A DNA stretch of 37,335 nucleotides from Deltaproteobacteria bacterium. Its GTDB lineage: Bacteria > Desulfobacterota > Binatia > HRBIN30. Of the stretch, positions 25,325-34,666 are shown piece after piece (the first letter of the stretch is position 1; each line of letters opens with the position of its first letter). Where the stretch lies: NCBI GenBank assembly GCA_016200585.1, contig JACQEN010000126.1:1-37335 (forward strand). The letters run 5' to 3'. A model generated the notes under the pieces. The model did not search any database. It saw only the letters and a list, made by a program, of their open reading frames with translations, and was not told the origin of the DNA. Both the position numbers and the translations under genes were made by a program.

Positions 25325-27124
25325 ATGATCGGTACACTGCATGGTCCTTGGCTGATCTTGGCCGCACTCCTGTTTGCTGGGCTGGCAGCTGTTCGTGGAC
25401 GGCGACCGGCCACCGCCGAGATCCTGCTGATCGCAGGCATCTTCGCCGCGGGTCTGGCACTGCGGCTCGAGTTCGGTGTGTGGGGCCCGCTGCACGTCAA
25501 CGGTCAGGGACCCTTGTGGGTGCGTGGCACACTCGAGCCTCAAGCACTCGTCGGCTACGGGCCAGGATACTTCGAGCTATTCAACTGGATGACCGGGCTC
25601 GGGCGCGCCCCGGACCGGACGGTCTTCGTCGTCAACGCGCTCCTGTCAGCTCTCAGCCCTACCCTGCTCTACGCTACGGCACGTCTCATCGGCCTACCGC
25701 GCCCATCCGCTCTTGCGGCGGCAGTGGTGCTCGCGCTCGACGCGGTCACCATCCGCACCGCCGCGAGCGAAGGTTACTACGCACCTCTCATCGCACTCGT
25801 ACTGGGTGTGCAACTATCGCTCGGATTGGCCGTTGTCGGTCACCGGCAACGCAACGGATTCGCCGCTGCCGCAGGTTTGTTAGGCGCCGGACTCTTCGCC
25901 GCAGCCACGGCGCGGATTCATCCGATGGGATACCTGCCGCTGGCCCTCTGCCCGCTGGTCGTGCTCGGCGCAGCTGGACCCACCGGACTAGCGCGCCGAA
26001 TCGGGTTCGCCCTCGCCGCCGCAACCGCAATTGCGGCAACCGTCGTCGTCACCAGCATCCAGACAATCCTCACAGCCTTGCAGGCGTCGATGGCAGAGCA
26101 CGCGGTCGCCCCCTTGACCGTCCATCAGCTGGCCTTTCTACTCGTACTTCTCGCCGCCCTGTGGAGCATACGGCACTGGTCGCCGCTGCCCTGGCTACCG
26201 CTCCTGGCGGTTGCATCGTTGGCTCTGATGCTCGCAACGCAAGACAGTTTTCAAGAGCACCCGCTGCAGAAGCTGTCTTATCAACGGCTCTTTTGGCCGG
26301 GGGTATTCCTCGGCAGCGCGGCGTTGTTGCCGCCCCGGAGGCACAGTCTGATTGGCGCGGCTGCGCTTGCCACCGCGGCTGCGCTGTTTCTCCTCGCACC
26401 GGCCTACGCGCATCTCGGCACGCCGACCACCGAACAGCTCGAATACCGATTCCTGCAAGAGATTCTGCCAATGTTGCCTTCGGGCTGCACGATCGCCGCC
26501 GTCGCGCATGCCGACCGTCGCGTCTGGGAGATTCCCGGTTACCTCGCGCCGGCTGCCGCGCCGGGAACCATCGCTGCACAACGCGCCGTCGAGCGCGATT
26601 CCGATCTCAACGTCGCGCCGGGAGACTGCTTGATCTACATCCGCTCCTCTCTCTGCAGCAGCGGCGAAGCGCGCGCGCTGTGCGATTCTCTGGAAAGCTC
26701 GGCCAAGCTCGAACGTTTGGCAAGCCGCGTGTTTCCCGCGCTGCCGAGCTTTGCGGACTTGCCGTACGACCGTTCGCAAGTGGAGACGGTGGTGTTTCGT
26801 GTCACCGGACGCTCCGCAACAACAAACGAAGCCGCGCCGATTACCCCAGCGCTCGCCCAGTTGTTGTATGACCGCCTGACGCCGCTACGCGCAACGGACG
26901 GCTGTCGCGTCGTACGCCTCGACACCGGGCGCTACCAGGTCGACCTCGGCATGCAAGATCGTTCGGGTAGGGAACACAAGGTCGAGCTCGCAACCAACGC
27001 TTCCGACGAAGGCGCCGGTCGCCGCGTCGGCGGCTGGAGGGTGAGCCATTCCGCCGAGACACAAGCCGGCTGTCCCGACACCTTGGCCGGCATCGAACGC
27101 CTGCTCGGCGAGCTCGGCAAGTAG
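25325..27124 (+). CDS. Polytopic membrane protein, tandem paralogue A
   Basis: This encodes 599 residues and is the first gene of a plus-strand operon. No Shine-Dalgarno site is visible, but the start MIGTLHGPWL aligns with those of the next two genes. About eleven membrane segments run to about residue 365, then a soluble C-terminal domain of about 230 residues. Family landmarks are GVWGPLHVNGQGPLW in the first outer loop, YGPGYFELFNW, AASEGYYAPLIAL, RIHPMGYLPLA, TTEQLEYRFLQEILPMLPSGC and CLIYIRSSLCSS. The topology resembles GT-C transferases, though the classic DE/DD pair is not obvious in the first loop. The C-terminal domain includes conserved Cys that probably pair outside the cytoplasm. 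Substrate unknown. Confidence 0.8.
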   Translation: MIGTLHGPWLILAALLFAGLAAVRGRRPATAEILLIAGIFAAGLALRLEFGVWGPLHVNGQGPLWVRGTLEPQALVGYGPGYFELFNWMTGLGRAPDRTVFVVNALLSALSPTLLYATARLIGLPRPSALAAAVVLALDAVTIRTAASEGYYAPLIALVLGVQLSLGLAVVGHRQRNGFAAAAGLLGAGLFAAATARIHPMGYLPLALCPLVVLGAAGPTGLARRIGFALAAATAIAATVVVTSIQTILTALQASMAEHAVAPLTVHQLAFLLVLLAALWSIRHWSPLPWLPLLAVASLALMLATQDSFQEHPLQKLSYQRLFWPGVFLGSAALLPPRRHSLIGAAALATAAALFLLAPAYAHLGTPTTEQLEYRFLQEILPMLPSGCTIAAVAHADRRVWEIPGYLAPAAAPGTIAAQRAVERDSDLNVAPGDCLIYIRSSLCSSGEARALCDSLESSAKLERLASRVFPALPSFADLPYDRSQVETVVFRVTGRSATTNEAAPITPALAQLLYDRLTPLRATDGCRVVRLDTGRYQVDLGMQDRSGREHKVELATNASDEGAGRRVGGWRVSHSAETQAGCPDTLAGIERLLGELGK

Positions 27125-27187
27125 CTTGCGAGTGTTCCAGCCGCGAAGGGTTGCCCCTTTGCGGCGACTGTGCTCCCTCATCTGCCG

Positions 27188-29035
27188 ATGCTTGGCGCTG
27201 TCGACGGTCCGTGGCTCTGCGTAGCCGCACTGCTGCTCGTCACTCTTGCAACCGCGCAGGGTCCGTTGCCACGAGCCCGCACCCTTTGGCACCTCGGCCT
27301 GATGACGCTTGCGGCGGCGGCACTGCGTCTGACCTACGGTTTGTGGGGCCCGCTGCACGTCAACGGTCAGGGTCCTCTGTGGATTCGCGGCGCCCTCGAG
27401 CCGGCCGCGCTTGCGGGTTACGGTCCCGGCTACTTCGAATTGCTGTCGTGGAGCACGCGTCTCGGCATCGCGCCGGATCGAACCGTGTTCGCCAGCAATG
27501 CCGTGCTCTCCGCCCTGAGCCCGGTTTTGCTTTTTTCGGCGGCGCGCTTGAGCGGCATCGGACAAGGAGGGGCACTGGGCGCGGCGCTCGTGCTCAGCGC
27601 CGACGCGGTGACGATTCGCACGTCGGCGAGCGAAGGATATTTCGCGCCGCTGATTGCTCTGACGTTGGGCGTGCAGGCGGCGTTGGCGCTTGGACTCGCC
27701 GCTGCACAACGCCACGACCGTCGTGCTGTTGCACTGTCCTGGACCGGGGCTGGGCTACTGGCGGCGGCAGCCGCGCGCATTCATCCGATGTCCTACTTGC
27801 CGCTGGCGCTCAGCCCTTTGGTCGTGTTCGGGGGCTCGCGATCCGCTTGGCCGACGCGCCTACGGCTCACCGTCGGCGCCGGGTTGGCAATCGGCATCGT
27901 TGTCCTGCTGACCAGTGGGCGGACGATTCACGCGGCCCTCAGCTCATCGCAAATGACAGCCCGTGGAATCGCCGCTCTGACATCCGGCGACGCGGCGTTT
28001 CTGCTGGCATTCCTGTTGTTGTGGCTGGCACTGCGACGCTGGGTGGAGCGGCCGTGGTTGCCGCTGCTCGGCATCTTTTCTTTGCTGCTGATGTTGGCAA
28101 CGCAAGCCAGCTTCCAGGAGCATGTGTTGCAGAAACTTTCCTACCAGCGGCTCTTCTGGCCCGGCTTGTTGTTGGGCGCAGCGGCGCTGCTGCCGCGTCG
28201 AATGCAGGGGCTCGCCTGGGCCGCGGCCGGCGCCCTAGTTACCTGCGCCGTGCTGCTGTTCACTGCGCTGCCCTATCTCCAGACTCTAACCACCGAGCAA
28301 CTCGAATACCGATTTCTGCAGACTGTCCTTGCAAGGATCCCGACGAACTGCACGGTCACCAGCGTTACTCACGCCGGCCTGCGACTCTGGGAGATGCCGA
28401 GCTATCTCGTCCCCAGCCTTCGACCGGGCGGGGCTCCGCACCGCAGCTTGGAGAGCGACTCCGACTTGCGCGACACGATCCGGTCCGCAGATTGCGTCGT
28501 CTACATTCATTCGTCGCTTTGCAGCAGCACGGACGGACGGCCGCTGTGCGAAGCGCAGGAACGCGATTTTGGACTCGAAGAAGTGACGCGGCAGACCTTT
28601 CCGGCGCGCCCCAGTTTCGCCGGCTTGCCGTACGATCGCCCCGAGGTCGAGGTCGTCGTCTGGCGCTCGCACAAAAGCGGAACGCGCGCCGAAAGCGCAC
28701 CAGCGACGGTCAGTGACGGTGCGCCGATCACCCCAGCGCTGGCAACGCTGGTGTACCAGCAAATCGTTCCTTTGCGCCAAGCCGACGGCTGCAGCGTCGC
28801 ACGCCTCGATACCAGCCGCTTCCGCCTCAAGATCACCTTACGCACCGCAGACGGCGTTGAGTTGGCGTTCGAGGTCGCCAGTGGCCGCGCACCGGACGGC
28901 CGCCAGATCGGCGCGTGGACGCTCGCCGCGCCTGCCGACATCGAGCGCCGCTGCAAGAATACGTTGGCCGCGATTGAACGGGCGTTGGGTGAGATCGACC
29001 CGGCAACCGTCGGAGGGTTGGAGCCAACGGTCTGA
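27188..29035 (+). CDS. Polytopic membrane protein, tandem paralogue B
   Basis: This encodes 615 residues from the ATG at 27188; a GTG at 27170 is in frame but MLGAVDGPW aligns with the sister proteins. It lies 63 bases after paralogue A and is very similar throughout: LWGPLHVNGQGPLWIRG, YGPGYFELLSW, RTSASEGYFAPLIAL, RIHPMSYLPLALSPLVV, ATQASFQEHVLQKLSYQRLF, TTEQLEYRFLQTVLARIP and CVVYIHSSLCSS. The C-terminal domain adds a segment (DGAPITPALATLVYQQIVPL) also found in A and C. The close tandem similarity indicates recent duplication; different substrate or acceptor specificities are one explanation, gene dosage another. Confidence 0.82.
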   Translation: MLGAVDGPWLCVAALLLVTLATAQGPLPRARTLWHLGLMTLAAAALRLTYGLWGPLHVNGQGPLWIRGALEPAALAGYGPGYFELLSWSTRLGIAPDRTVFASNAVLSALSPVLLFSAARLSGIGQGGALGAALVLSADAVTIRTSASEGYFAPLIALTLGVQAALALGLAAAQRHDRRAVALSWTGAGLLAAAAARIHPMSYLPLALSPLVVFGGSRSAWPTRLRLTVGAGLAIGIVVLLTSGRTIHAALSSSQMTARGIAALTSGDAAFLLAFLLLWLALRRWVERPWLPLLGIFSLLLMLATQASFQEHVLQKLSYQRLFWPGLLLGAAALLPRRMQGLAWAAAGALVTCAVLLFTALPYLQTLTTEQLEYRFLQTVLARIPTNCTVTSVTHAGLRLWEMPSYLVPSLRPGGAPHRSLESDSDLRDTIRSADCVVYIHSSLCSSTDGRPLCEAQERDFGLEEVTRQTFPARPSFAGLPYDRPEVEVVVWRSHKSGTRAESAPATVSDGAPITPALATLVYQQIVPLRQADGCSVARLDTSRFRLKITLRTADGVELAFEVASGRAPDGRQIGAWTLAAPADIERRCKNTLAAIERALGEIDPATVGGLEPTV

Positions 29036-29090
29036 CGTCCGCGGGCGCAACTCCTGTACTTGGAAAGCGGGCACTGGTACTCGCCTTTGG

Positions 29091-31028
29091 ATGCTCGGCA
29101 ACCTGCACGGACCGTGGCTGATTTGCACAGCGCTCCTGCTGCTCGTTTTCGCGGTTCGTCGCCGGGAACGGATCGCTGTCGAAGAACTGCCATGGGTTGT
29201 CGCCGTTGTCGTCGGCGCGGCGTTGCTGCGTCTGCTGGGCGGCGTGTGGGGGCCGATGCATGTCAACGGACAGGGGCCGTTTTGGATCCGCGGCGCGCTC
29301 GACCCCGAAGTGCTCGTCACCTACGGGCCCGGGTATTTCGAGCTGTTCCATTGGGTCACTCGTCTTGGCATCGTACCCGACCGCGCAATCTACCTTACCA
29401 ACGTCTGGCTCGCCGCACTGACGCCGGGCTTGCTTTACATCACAGCACGCCTCCTGGGGGTCGCGAGTCGTGGTGCGCTTGCCGCCGCCGGCGCGTTGGC
29501 GCTGGACGCGGTATCGATCCGCGGCTCGGCGAGCGAGGCATACTTCACGCCCATCATCGCCCTGGTCGCATCGATGCAGGCATCGCTGGCTTTGGCGCTT
29601 CGGGCGCGGCAGCGATGCGACTGGCCGGCGCTGGCCGCGGCGATCGCCGCGGCTTCTCTGTTCGCCACGGCAGCCGCCCGCATTCACCCTGTTGCCTACC
29701 TGCCGGTCGCGCTCTCGCCGTTGGTAATCTCCGCGGCGGCTGGCCGCGGCGCTTGGCGGATTGCCATCGTGCTCGCGACGGTCTGCGCCCTTGCCGTCGC
29801 CGGCGCCGTGCTGTCGACCAGCGGCGAGGCGGTGACGGCGGGGCTGCAGACGGCGGCGAAGGCCGGATACAGTGCCGGCACCGTGCACATCGCCTACGGC
29901 AAGGCCGTCGCGCTGCTCGCTTTGCTCTGGATCGTGCACCTATGGTCGCGGCCGCCATGGCTGCCTTTGCTCGCCCTCTGCGCGTTGGTGGCGCGCCAAC
30001 TGACACACGCACCGGACATCAGCATCAATCCCCTTTGGGAGCTCTTCTACGACCGCTTGTTCTGGCCCAGCATCCTGCTTGGGTCGGCGGCATTGCTGCC
30101 GCGACGCGTGCAACGCTCCGCCTGGGTACCGGGAGTTACCGCCGTTGTTGCGATTGCCCTTCTGCTTCCCGCCCTCCCCCACCTCACTGCGGCGACCACC
30201 GAGCGGCTCGAGTACGAGTTCCTACGCGGCGTTCTGCGCGGCATGCCACCCGGCTGCACGCTGGCCAGCGTCGGGCGCGCCGAGCGACGGGTGTGGGACG
30301 CTCCGACGTACCTCCTGCCCGGCACCGACCCGCGCGCCACGCCACGGCTGACGATCGAGCACGCCGACGACCTGCGCAATGCGACGGTCCCCAACGACTG
30401 CCTCCTGTATGTTCGCTCATCGTTGTGCAGCAGTGCCGAGGCGCGTGGCTTGTGTGAAGCGGTCGAGCAGCACAGCTCACTCGAGCGCATCGCCGGCCGC
30501 ACTTTTCCGGCCGCCGAAAGCTACATCGGTTTGCCCTACGATCGAAGCGAGATCGAGGTCGTCGTGTTTCGCGTGCACGGGCACAAAGTCGACCGCGATC
30601 ACGTCGCTCGCGACAGCGGATCGGATGGCGACGGAAGCGGCGTGCCGATCACTGCGGAATTTTCGCAAATGCTTTTCGATCGCCTGAACGCTACGCGTGA
30701 AAGCGACGGCTGCGGCATCGCCCGCTTCGACACCGGTCGCGTCCGCATCACCATCACCCTGCGTGATCCATCCGGCAGCGAGCACCGACTTGAGATCGCC
30801 TCGTCGCCATCATCGGCCGGTGGCTGGAGCGTGAATTCGATCGACAAGGGAGAGGAAGCCTGCGGCGCCAGCGTCAACAGCCTACGCACCATCCTCGCTG
30901 CGCTCACGACACCAGCCACCGCTGGCCAGTCGGATACGACGCCGGCAGCGCCTCTGCCCATTGTGGCGTTCGGACTCCTGGCTCTCGCCGTCGCCGTCGC
31001 ATTGCTGGTCACCGACGCTATCACTTGA
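29091..31028 (+). CDS. Polytopic membrane protein, tandem paralogue C
   Basis: This encodes 645 residues from the ATG at 29091 (MLGNLHGPWLICTALLLL), chosen by alignment to paralogues A and B; the frame is open 380 bases further upstream but overlaps gene B. Landmarks are VWGPMHVNGQGPFWIRG, YGPGYFELFHW, SASEAYFTPIIAL, RIHPVAYLPVALSPLV, TTERLEYEFLRGVLRGMPPGC and CLLYVRSSLCSS. Unlike A and B it ends with an additional membrane segment (LPIVAFGLLALAVAVALLV) after the soluble domain, tethering the C terminus. The FQEH..QKLSYQRLF loop of A and B is altered here to INPLWELFYDRLF. It is the third of the tandem set, followed by the TPR gene. Confidence 0.82.
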   Translation: MLGNLHGPWLICTALLLLVFAVRRRERIAVEELPWVVAVVVGAALLRLLGGVWGPMHVNGQGPFWIRGALDPEVLVTYGPGYFELFHWVTRLGIVPDRAIYLTNVWLAALTPGLLYITARLLGVASRGALAAAGALALDAVSIRGSASEAYFTPIIALVASMQASLALALRARQRCDWPALAAAIAAASLFATAAARIHPVAYLPVALSPLVISAAAGRGAWRIAIVLATVCALAVAGAVLSTSGEAVTAGLQTAAKAGYSAGTVHIAYGKAVALLALLWIVHLWSRPPWLPLLALCALVARQLTHAPDISINPLWELFYDRLFWPSILLGSAALLPRRVQRSAWVPGVTAVVAIALLLPALPHLTAATTERLEYEFLRGVLRGMPPGCTLASVGRAERRVWDAPTYLLPGTDPRATPRLTIEHADDLRNATVPNDCLLYVRSSLCSSAEARGLCEAVEQHSSLERIAGRTFPAAESYIGLPYDRSEIEVVVFRVHGHKVDRDHVARDSGSDGDGSGVPITAEFSQMLFDRLNATRESDGCGIARFDTGRVRITITLRDPSGSEHRLEIASSPSSAGGWSVNSIDKGEEACGASVNSLRTILAALTTPATAGQSDTTPAAPLPIVAFGLLALAVAVALLVTDAIT

Positions 31029-31135
31029 GACCCGGCGGCGCCGCACGTGCCGGGCAGCGCTCCCAGCCGCAAGCAAACCCATCTTGTGAGCCGAACCGTT
31101 ACCGGCCATATCAAGCGCGTGTTGCGAGCGATGAC

Positions 31136-32809
31136 ATGAGCGCCAGCCAACCGACCTCGCTGGAATTGCAGCGCCTGTGGGAAAGCGGTCAGCCGGCAGG
31201 CGCGCTGCGGGCAGCGTTGGCAAACTGGGACGCTCTTTTGAGGCAGAACAACGACCTGCACTGGCTGGACGCGGCGTTGCGCAGCTCGGGGTTCGGCGCC
31301 GAAGCGTTTGCCTTGCAAGTGCATCAGGCGCACAGGAATGGTGACGAGAGCAGTTGGACTCTGCTCATCCACAACGCGCTGCAAGACGGGGATCCTTGGT
31401 GGGCGCAGCAACTGCTTCGCGAAGTCTCTGCCAGCTCGCGCGACCTCGAAGCCTTGCGCATCGAGGTCGAATTGCGTGTCGGCGATGCGGCACCGCTGAT
31501 CGGCGCCTGGTTGCAGGCGCACGACGACGCAGCGGCGTCGGCAGCCGCGGTCTCGTGGTACGTTCGCAGCGGCCGCATCGACGAAGGTGTTCGCCTCGCC
31601 GATGAAGCCGGGCTTGTCTTGTGGCAGGCACGCTTCGCCCTGTGGCGCGGGAACTCGCAACGGGCGCGGGATTTCTTGGCCTCCCAACCCGCTTCTGTAG
31701 AGGCACGATGCATCGTTGCCATCGCCACGGCGTTGGATGGGGATCTGCCCCGCGCGGAAGCGCAGTTGCGCGAGCTGGCCGACACCGAGGTCCGCGCCGA
31801 AGCCTGCAGCTGGCTCGCCACCGTACTGCGCAAGCAGAAGCGCCATGGCGAAGCGCTGCAAGCCGCGGAAGCGGCAACCTCGGCCAGCGGCACGTTCAAC
31901 CTGATCACCCGTCTGGAACGCGACCTGGCAACGCACCAGAGGGCGGCCGCCGAGCGATCGTCGCCGCTGAATCGATTGCTGCAATCGCTCGGCTTGTGGC
32001 GTCCGCAATTCCCCAAGATCGCCGTGCTCGAACATGCCGCCGTACTCTATCCGCTCGGATTAAAGCCGGACGACTCGATTCTAGCCCTCGAGCCGCTGTT
32101 GGAGCGCTTCAAAGGCAACCACACCGTCAACTTGACGACCTGCGATGACGGCAAACTGGCGGCGTTCAGGATACCGCCGGATCCGCGCAGCGTCGGCGAA
32201 AGCTTGCAGGGCGTGTTGTGGACACGCGGCATCGACGCGGTGCGCGCGCTGTACCGGGAGTACGAGCCGCGCGTCGGCGGACATCCGTTCTTCCGCATCT
32301 ACCAGGGCGAAGTCGAACTGTGGATGGGCGAGTACGAGGAAGCGGCGCGTATCTTTCGCGCGACTAGCGAACGCCATCCCACGACGAAATGGGCGTGGAT
32401 CGGTTGGGGCGCTGCCGTCATGTTGCAGGGAGATCGCCGCGCAGCGCTGAAGATCTGGAAGAAAGGCCTCGAGATGACCGGTTTTGCGGGACCGTCGCTC
32501 TACATCTACCGCGGTGAGTGCTATCGGCTGGAGGGTGAAGCGAAGCTGGCGCGCTGCGATCTCGACACCGCACTGGCTTTGAAACCGCGCCTGAGTGCGT
32601 CCATCAACTTGGCATTGCTCGAAGGCACCCCAGAGCGGGTCGAAGAGACCCTGCGCGAGTGCAGAGCCGTCGCACCCCTGCTGATGGAAGAGATCGGCGG
32701 CACCGGCACCGAGAAACTGGAGAAGGTGCTGCACGCGATGCGCGGCAATCGCAGCTCGACGATGATCTCGTATCACCTTTGGGGCCGGCTGTGCCGGCGA
32801 GCGATGTGA
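31136..32809 (+). CDS. TPR-repeat protein
   Basis: This encodes 557 residues, soluble, made almost wholly of helical pairs of TPR type. Clear repeats occur in the C-terminal half: GHPFFRIYQGEVELWMGEYEEAARIF, then TKWAWIGWGAAVMLQGDRRAALKIWKKGL, then PSLYIYRGECYRLEGEAKLARCDLDTAL. The N-terminal half has more degenerate repeats (RARDFLASQPASVEARCIVAIATAL; RAEAQLRELADTEVRAEACSWLATVL). There is no signal peptide, so it is probably cytoplasmic and acts as a protein-protein scaffold. The ATG at 31136 is chosen because the upstream frame overlaps gene C's end. It is in the same direction as the three polytopic paralogues, 107 bases after the last. Confidence 0.8.
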   Translation: MSASQPTSLELQRLWESGQPAGALRAALANWDALLRQNNDLHWLDAALRSSGFGAEAFALQVHQAHRNGDESSWTLLIHNALQDGDPWWAQQLLREVSASSRDLEALRIEVELRVGDAAPLIGAWLQAHDDAAASAAAVSWYVRSGRIDEGVRLADEAGLVLWQARFALWRGNSQRARDFLASQPASVEARCIVAIATALDGDLPRAEAQLRELADTEVRAEACSWLATVLRKQKRHGEALQAAEAATSASGTFNLITRLERDLATHQRAAAERSSPLNRLLQSLGLWRPQFPKIAVLEHAAVLYPLGLKPDDSILALEPLLERFKGNHTVNLTTCDDGKLAAFRIPPDPRSVGESLQGVLWTRGIDAVRALYREYEPRVGGHPFFRIYQGEVELWMGEYEEAARIFRATSERHPTTKWAWIGWGAAVMLQGDRRAALKIWKKGLEMTGFAGPSLYIYRGECYRLEGEAKLARCDLDTALALKPRLSASINLALLEGTPERVEETLRECRAVAPLLMEEIGGTGTEKLEKVLHAMRGNRSSTMISYHLWGRLCRRAM

Positions 32810-32821
32810 TCCGGGTTCCCT

Positions 32822-34621
32822 TCAACCGATCGGCCGTAGCTCGCCGGTCCCGTAGAGCTCGGCGTAGCCGCGGCGAACACCGAAGCAGCGGTGCCGTTCG
32901 CTACACTGCTGGCAGACGTCGCCTTTGACGAACTCACCGTCACCGCCGCCTGCTTCGATCGCCAGCAGCGAAAAGGCGCCACGTTCACTCTCCGGGACCA
33001 TGCACAACGGCAAGCCGCACATCGACTCGAAGCCGCCGACCTCGATGCCGGCGGCGTGAGCGCGATCGAGCCCGGCGATCAGCGCTGGCATCACTTCGGT
33101 GAAGCTGGGAATCAGCGCCTTGGTGCGCGGAACGACATCGGTGTGCGAGCCGACGAACGAGAAGACAACGGCGGTTCCCGGCCAGCGTTGCGCCACGAGG
33201 TCGATGAAGCGCGGGAAATCGCCGCGGTTGGCCTGGCAGAAAACGAAGTTGAGCCGCACTTGGACCGCGGTATTTGCGAGCGCATCGATGCCGAGCAGGG
33301 TCAAGGCAAACGTCCCAGGGGCGCCGGTAATGGCATCGGAGATTTCCGCCGTCGACCCGTGGAGCGAAACCATGGCGCGATCGAGGCCAGCTGCGGCGAG
33401 CGCCGCTGCCAAAGCGCCATCGGCCAGACGCGTGGCATTGCTCTGCAGCTCGACGGCGCGGGCGCCGCTGCGCTTCGCCAAACGGACGTATTCGATCAAC
33501 CGCGGGTTCAACGTCGGCTCGCCGCCGGACAGCACCACCGCCGCACCTTGACGACCCGCAGCCTCGATGGCGTTGCGCACCGCGGCCTCCGCGGCCGGCG
33601 GCAGATGAGTCGACACGAAACAGAACTCACACGCTTGATTGCAGTGAAAATTGACCCGCACGGTAGTCTCGGGCACCGCCTCCGTGCCGCCGCGGAACTC
33701 GCCGACGCTCACCAGCTCTCGCGCTACCTGCTCTTCCACCGACGACACCACGGTGAGGCGCCGCCGCAGGCGATCTTCGACGATGGGATGGAGAGAATGT
33801 GCGTCGCCCGCTTCGAGAGCGGCCACGGGTAGGCCTGGGCAACGATCGCGCACCAGGCACGGCGCGCACTCGGCGACGTGTTGAAAGTCGGGTCGCGTCG
33901 CATTGCCGCGATTCATCGCATACAGGTGGGCGACGCGCTCCGGCTTTTCGAAGATGCAGGGTGGAACGAATGTCGTCGGATCCAAGCGCAGCGCCAGACC
34001 GTAGCGTCGCGCCGCGTCGGAAACCGCGACCACGACACGTCCGACATCGGCCAGCGTCGCGCACTCGGTAGGATCGGGAACACTGGTCGGCACGACGAGC
34101 ACCAAGGCGTCGACGGGCAGCGCGGCGGAGACAATCTGCCGCGGCAGATCCGGCAACAACGCCAGATTGCGCCGGATGATGGGCGTCGTCACCTCGACCT
34201 TCACGCCTGCCGCCGCCAACGCCGCGATGCCACGCAGGGCGGCGGAAAACCCGTTAGGATCGCGGGTGATCTCGGCGACCGCCTGATCTCCCCAGGCCAC
34301 CAGCTGGACGCGCGCCAACGCCAAGCCGGCGGCGGCGAGCTCGCGGGCTCGAGCTTCGTCGATGAGCGTGGCGTTGGTCTCCAAAACGACACGCGCTCCC
34401 TCCAGTGCCGCCTGGCGGACCAGATCGGCAAGACCGCGGATCAGCGCCGGCTCGCCGCCGGTGATCACGATCTCACGCGGCGCGCCTTGCCGGGCTCGTT
34501 CGATGCGCTCGCGCACTGCGGTTCGAGTGACGAAGCCGGGTTGCTCCGCCGGCCGGCGCGCGTTGCAGAACCAGCAGTTCTGGTTACAGGTCTCGTTGGT
34601 TATGAGCCGCTGGACTTGCAT
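32822..34621 (-). CDS. Tandem (twin) radical SAM protein
   Basis: This encodes 599 residues with two complete radical SAM modules in one chain. Module 1 has CNQNCWFC (C12, C16, C19), VITGGEPAL and a closing Cys cluster CAPCLVRDRCPG. Module 2 has CNQACEFC (C327, C331, C334), VLSGGEPTLNP, VSLHGST and a closing cluster CQQCSERHRCFG. Each half therefore has its own core plus SPASM/twitch-like CX2CX5C cluster. Such a duplication suggests two successive radical reactions or a catalytic plus a structural half. The ATG at 34621 is preferred over a TTG at 34642. It is 45 bases after the stop of the HxsD-radical SAM-ferredoxin gene and probably in its operon, and is convergent with the TPR gene (12 bases apart). 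Substrate unknown. Confidence 0.87.
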   Translation of the reverse strand: MQVQRLITNETCNQNCWFCNARRPAEQPGFVTRTAVRERIERARQGAPREIVITGGEPALIRGLADLVRQAALEGARVVLETNATLIDEARARELAAAGLALARVQLVAWGDQAVAEITRDPNGFSAALRGIAALAAAGVKVEVTTPIIRRNLALLPDLPRQIVSAALPVDALVLVVPTSVPDPTECATLADVGRVVVAVSDAARRYGLALRLDPTTFVPPCIFEKPERVAHLYAMNRGNATRPDFQHVAECAPCLVRDRCPGLPVAALEAGDAHSLHPIVEDRLRRRLTVVSSVEEQVARELVSVGEFRGGTEAVPETTVRVNFHCNQACEFCFVSTHLPPAAEAAVRNAIEAAGRQGAAVVLSGGEPTLNPRLIEYVRLAKRSGARAVELQSNATRLADGALAAALAAAGLDRAMVSLHGSTAEISDAITGAPGTFALTLLGIDALANTAVQVRLNFVFCQANRGDFPRFIDLVAQRWPGTAVVFSFVGSHTDVVPRTKALIPSFTEVMPALIAGLDRAHAAGIEVGGFESMCGLPLCMVPESERGAFSLLAIEAGGGDGEFVKGDVCQQCSERHRCFGVRRGYAELYGTGELRPIG

Positions 34622-34666
34622 GTCCCTGACACGAATCGGCAAGGCCCGGCGTCGAGCCCGACCATG

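Noticed and set aside
25300-26871. Plus-strand 523-codon frame overlapping membrane paralogue A
   Set aside because: It is Arg-rich and unlike any family; the overlapping frame at 25325-27124 has membrane segments and paralogues.
34622-34642. TTG start at 34642 for the twin radical SAM protein
   Set aside because: There is no ribosome site in front of it, while the ATG at 34621 places the first CX3CX2C at a normal distance from the N terminus.
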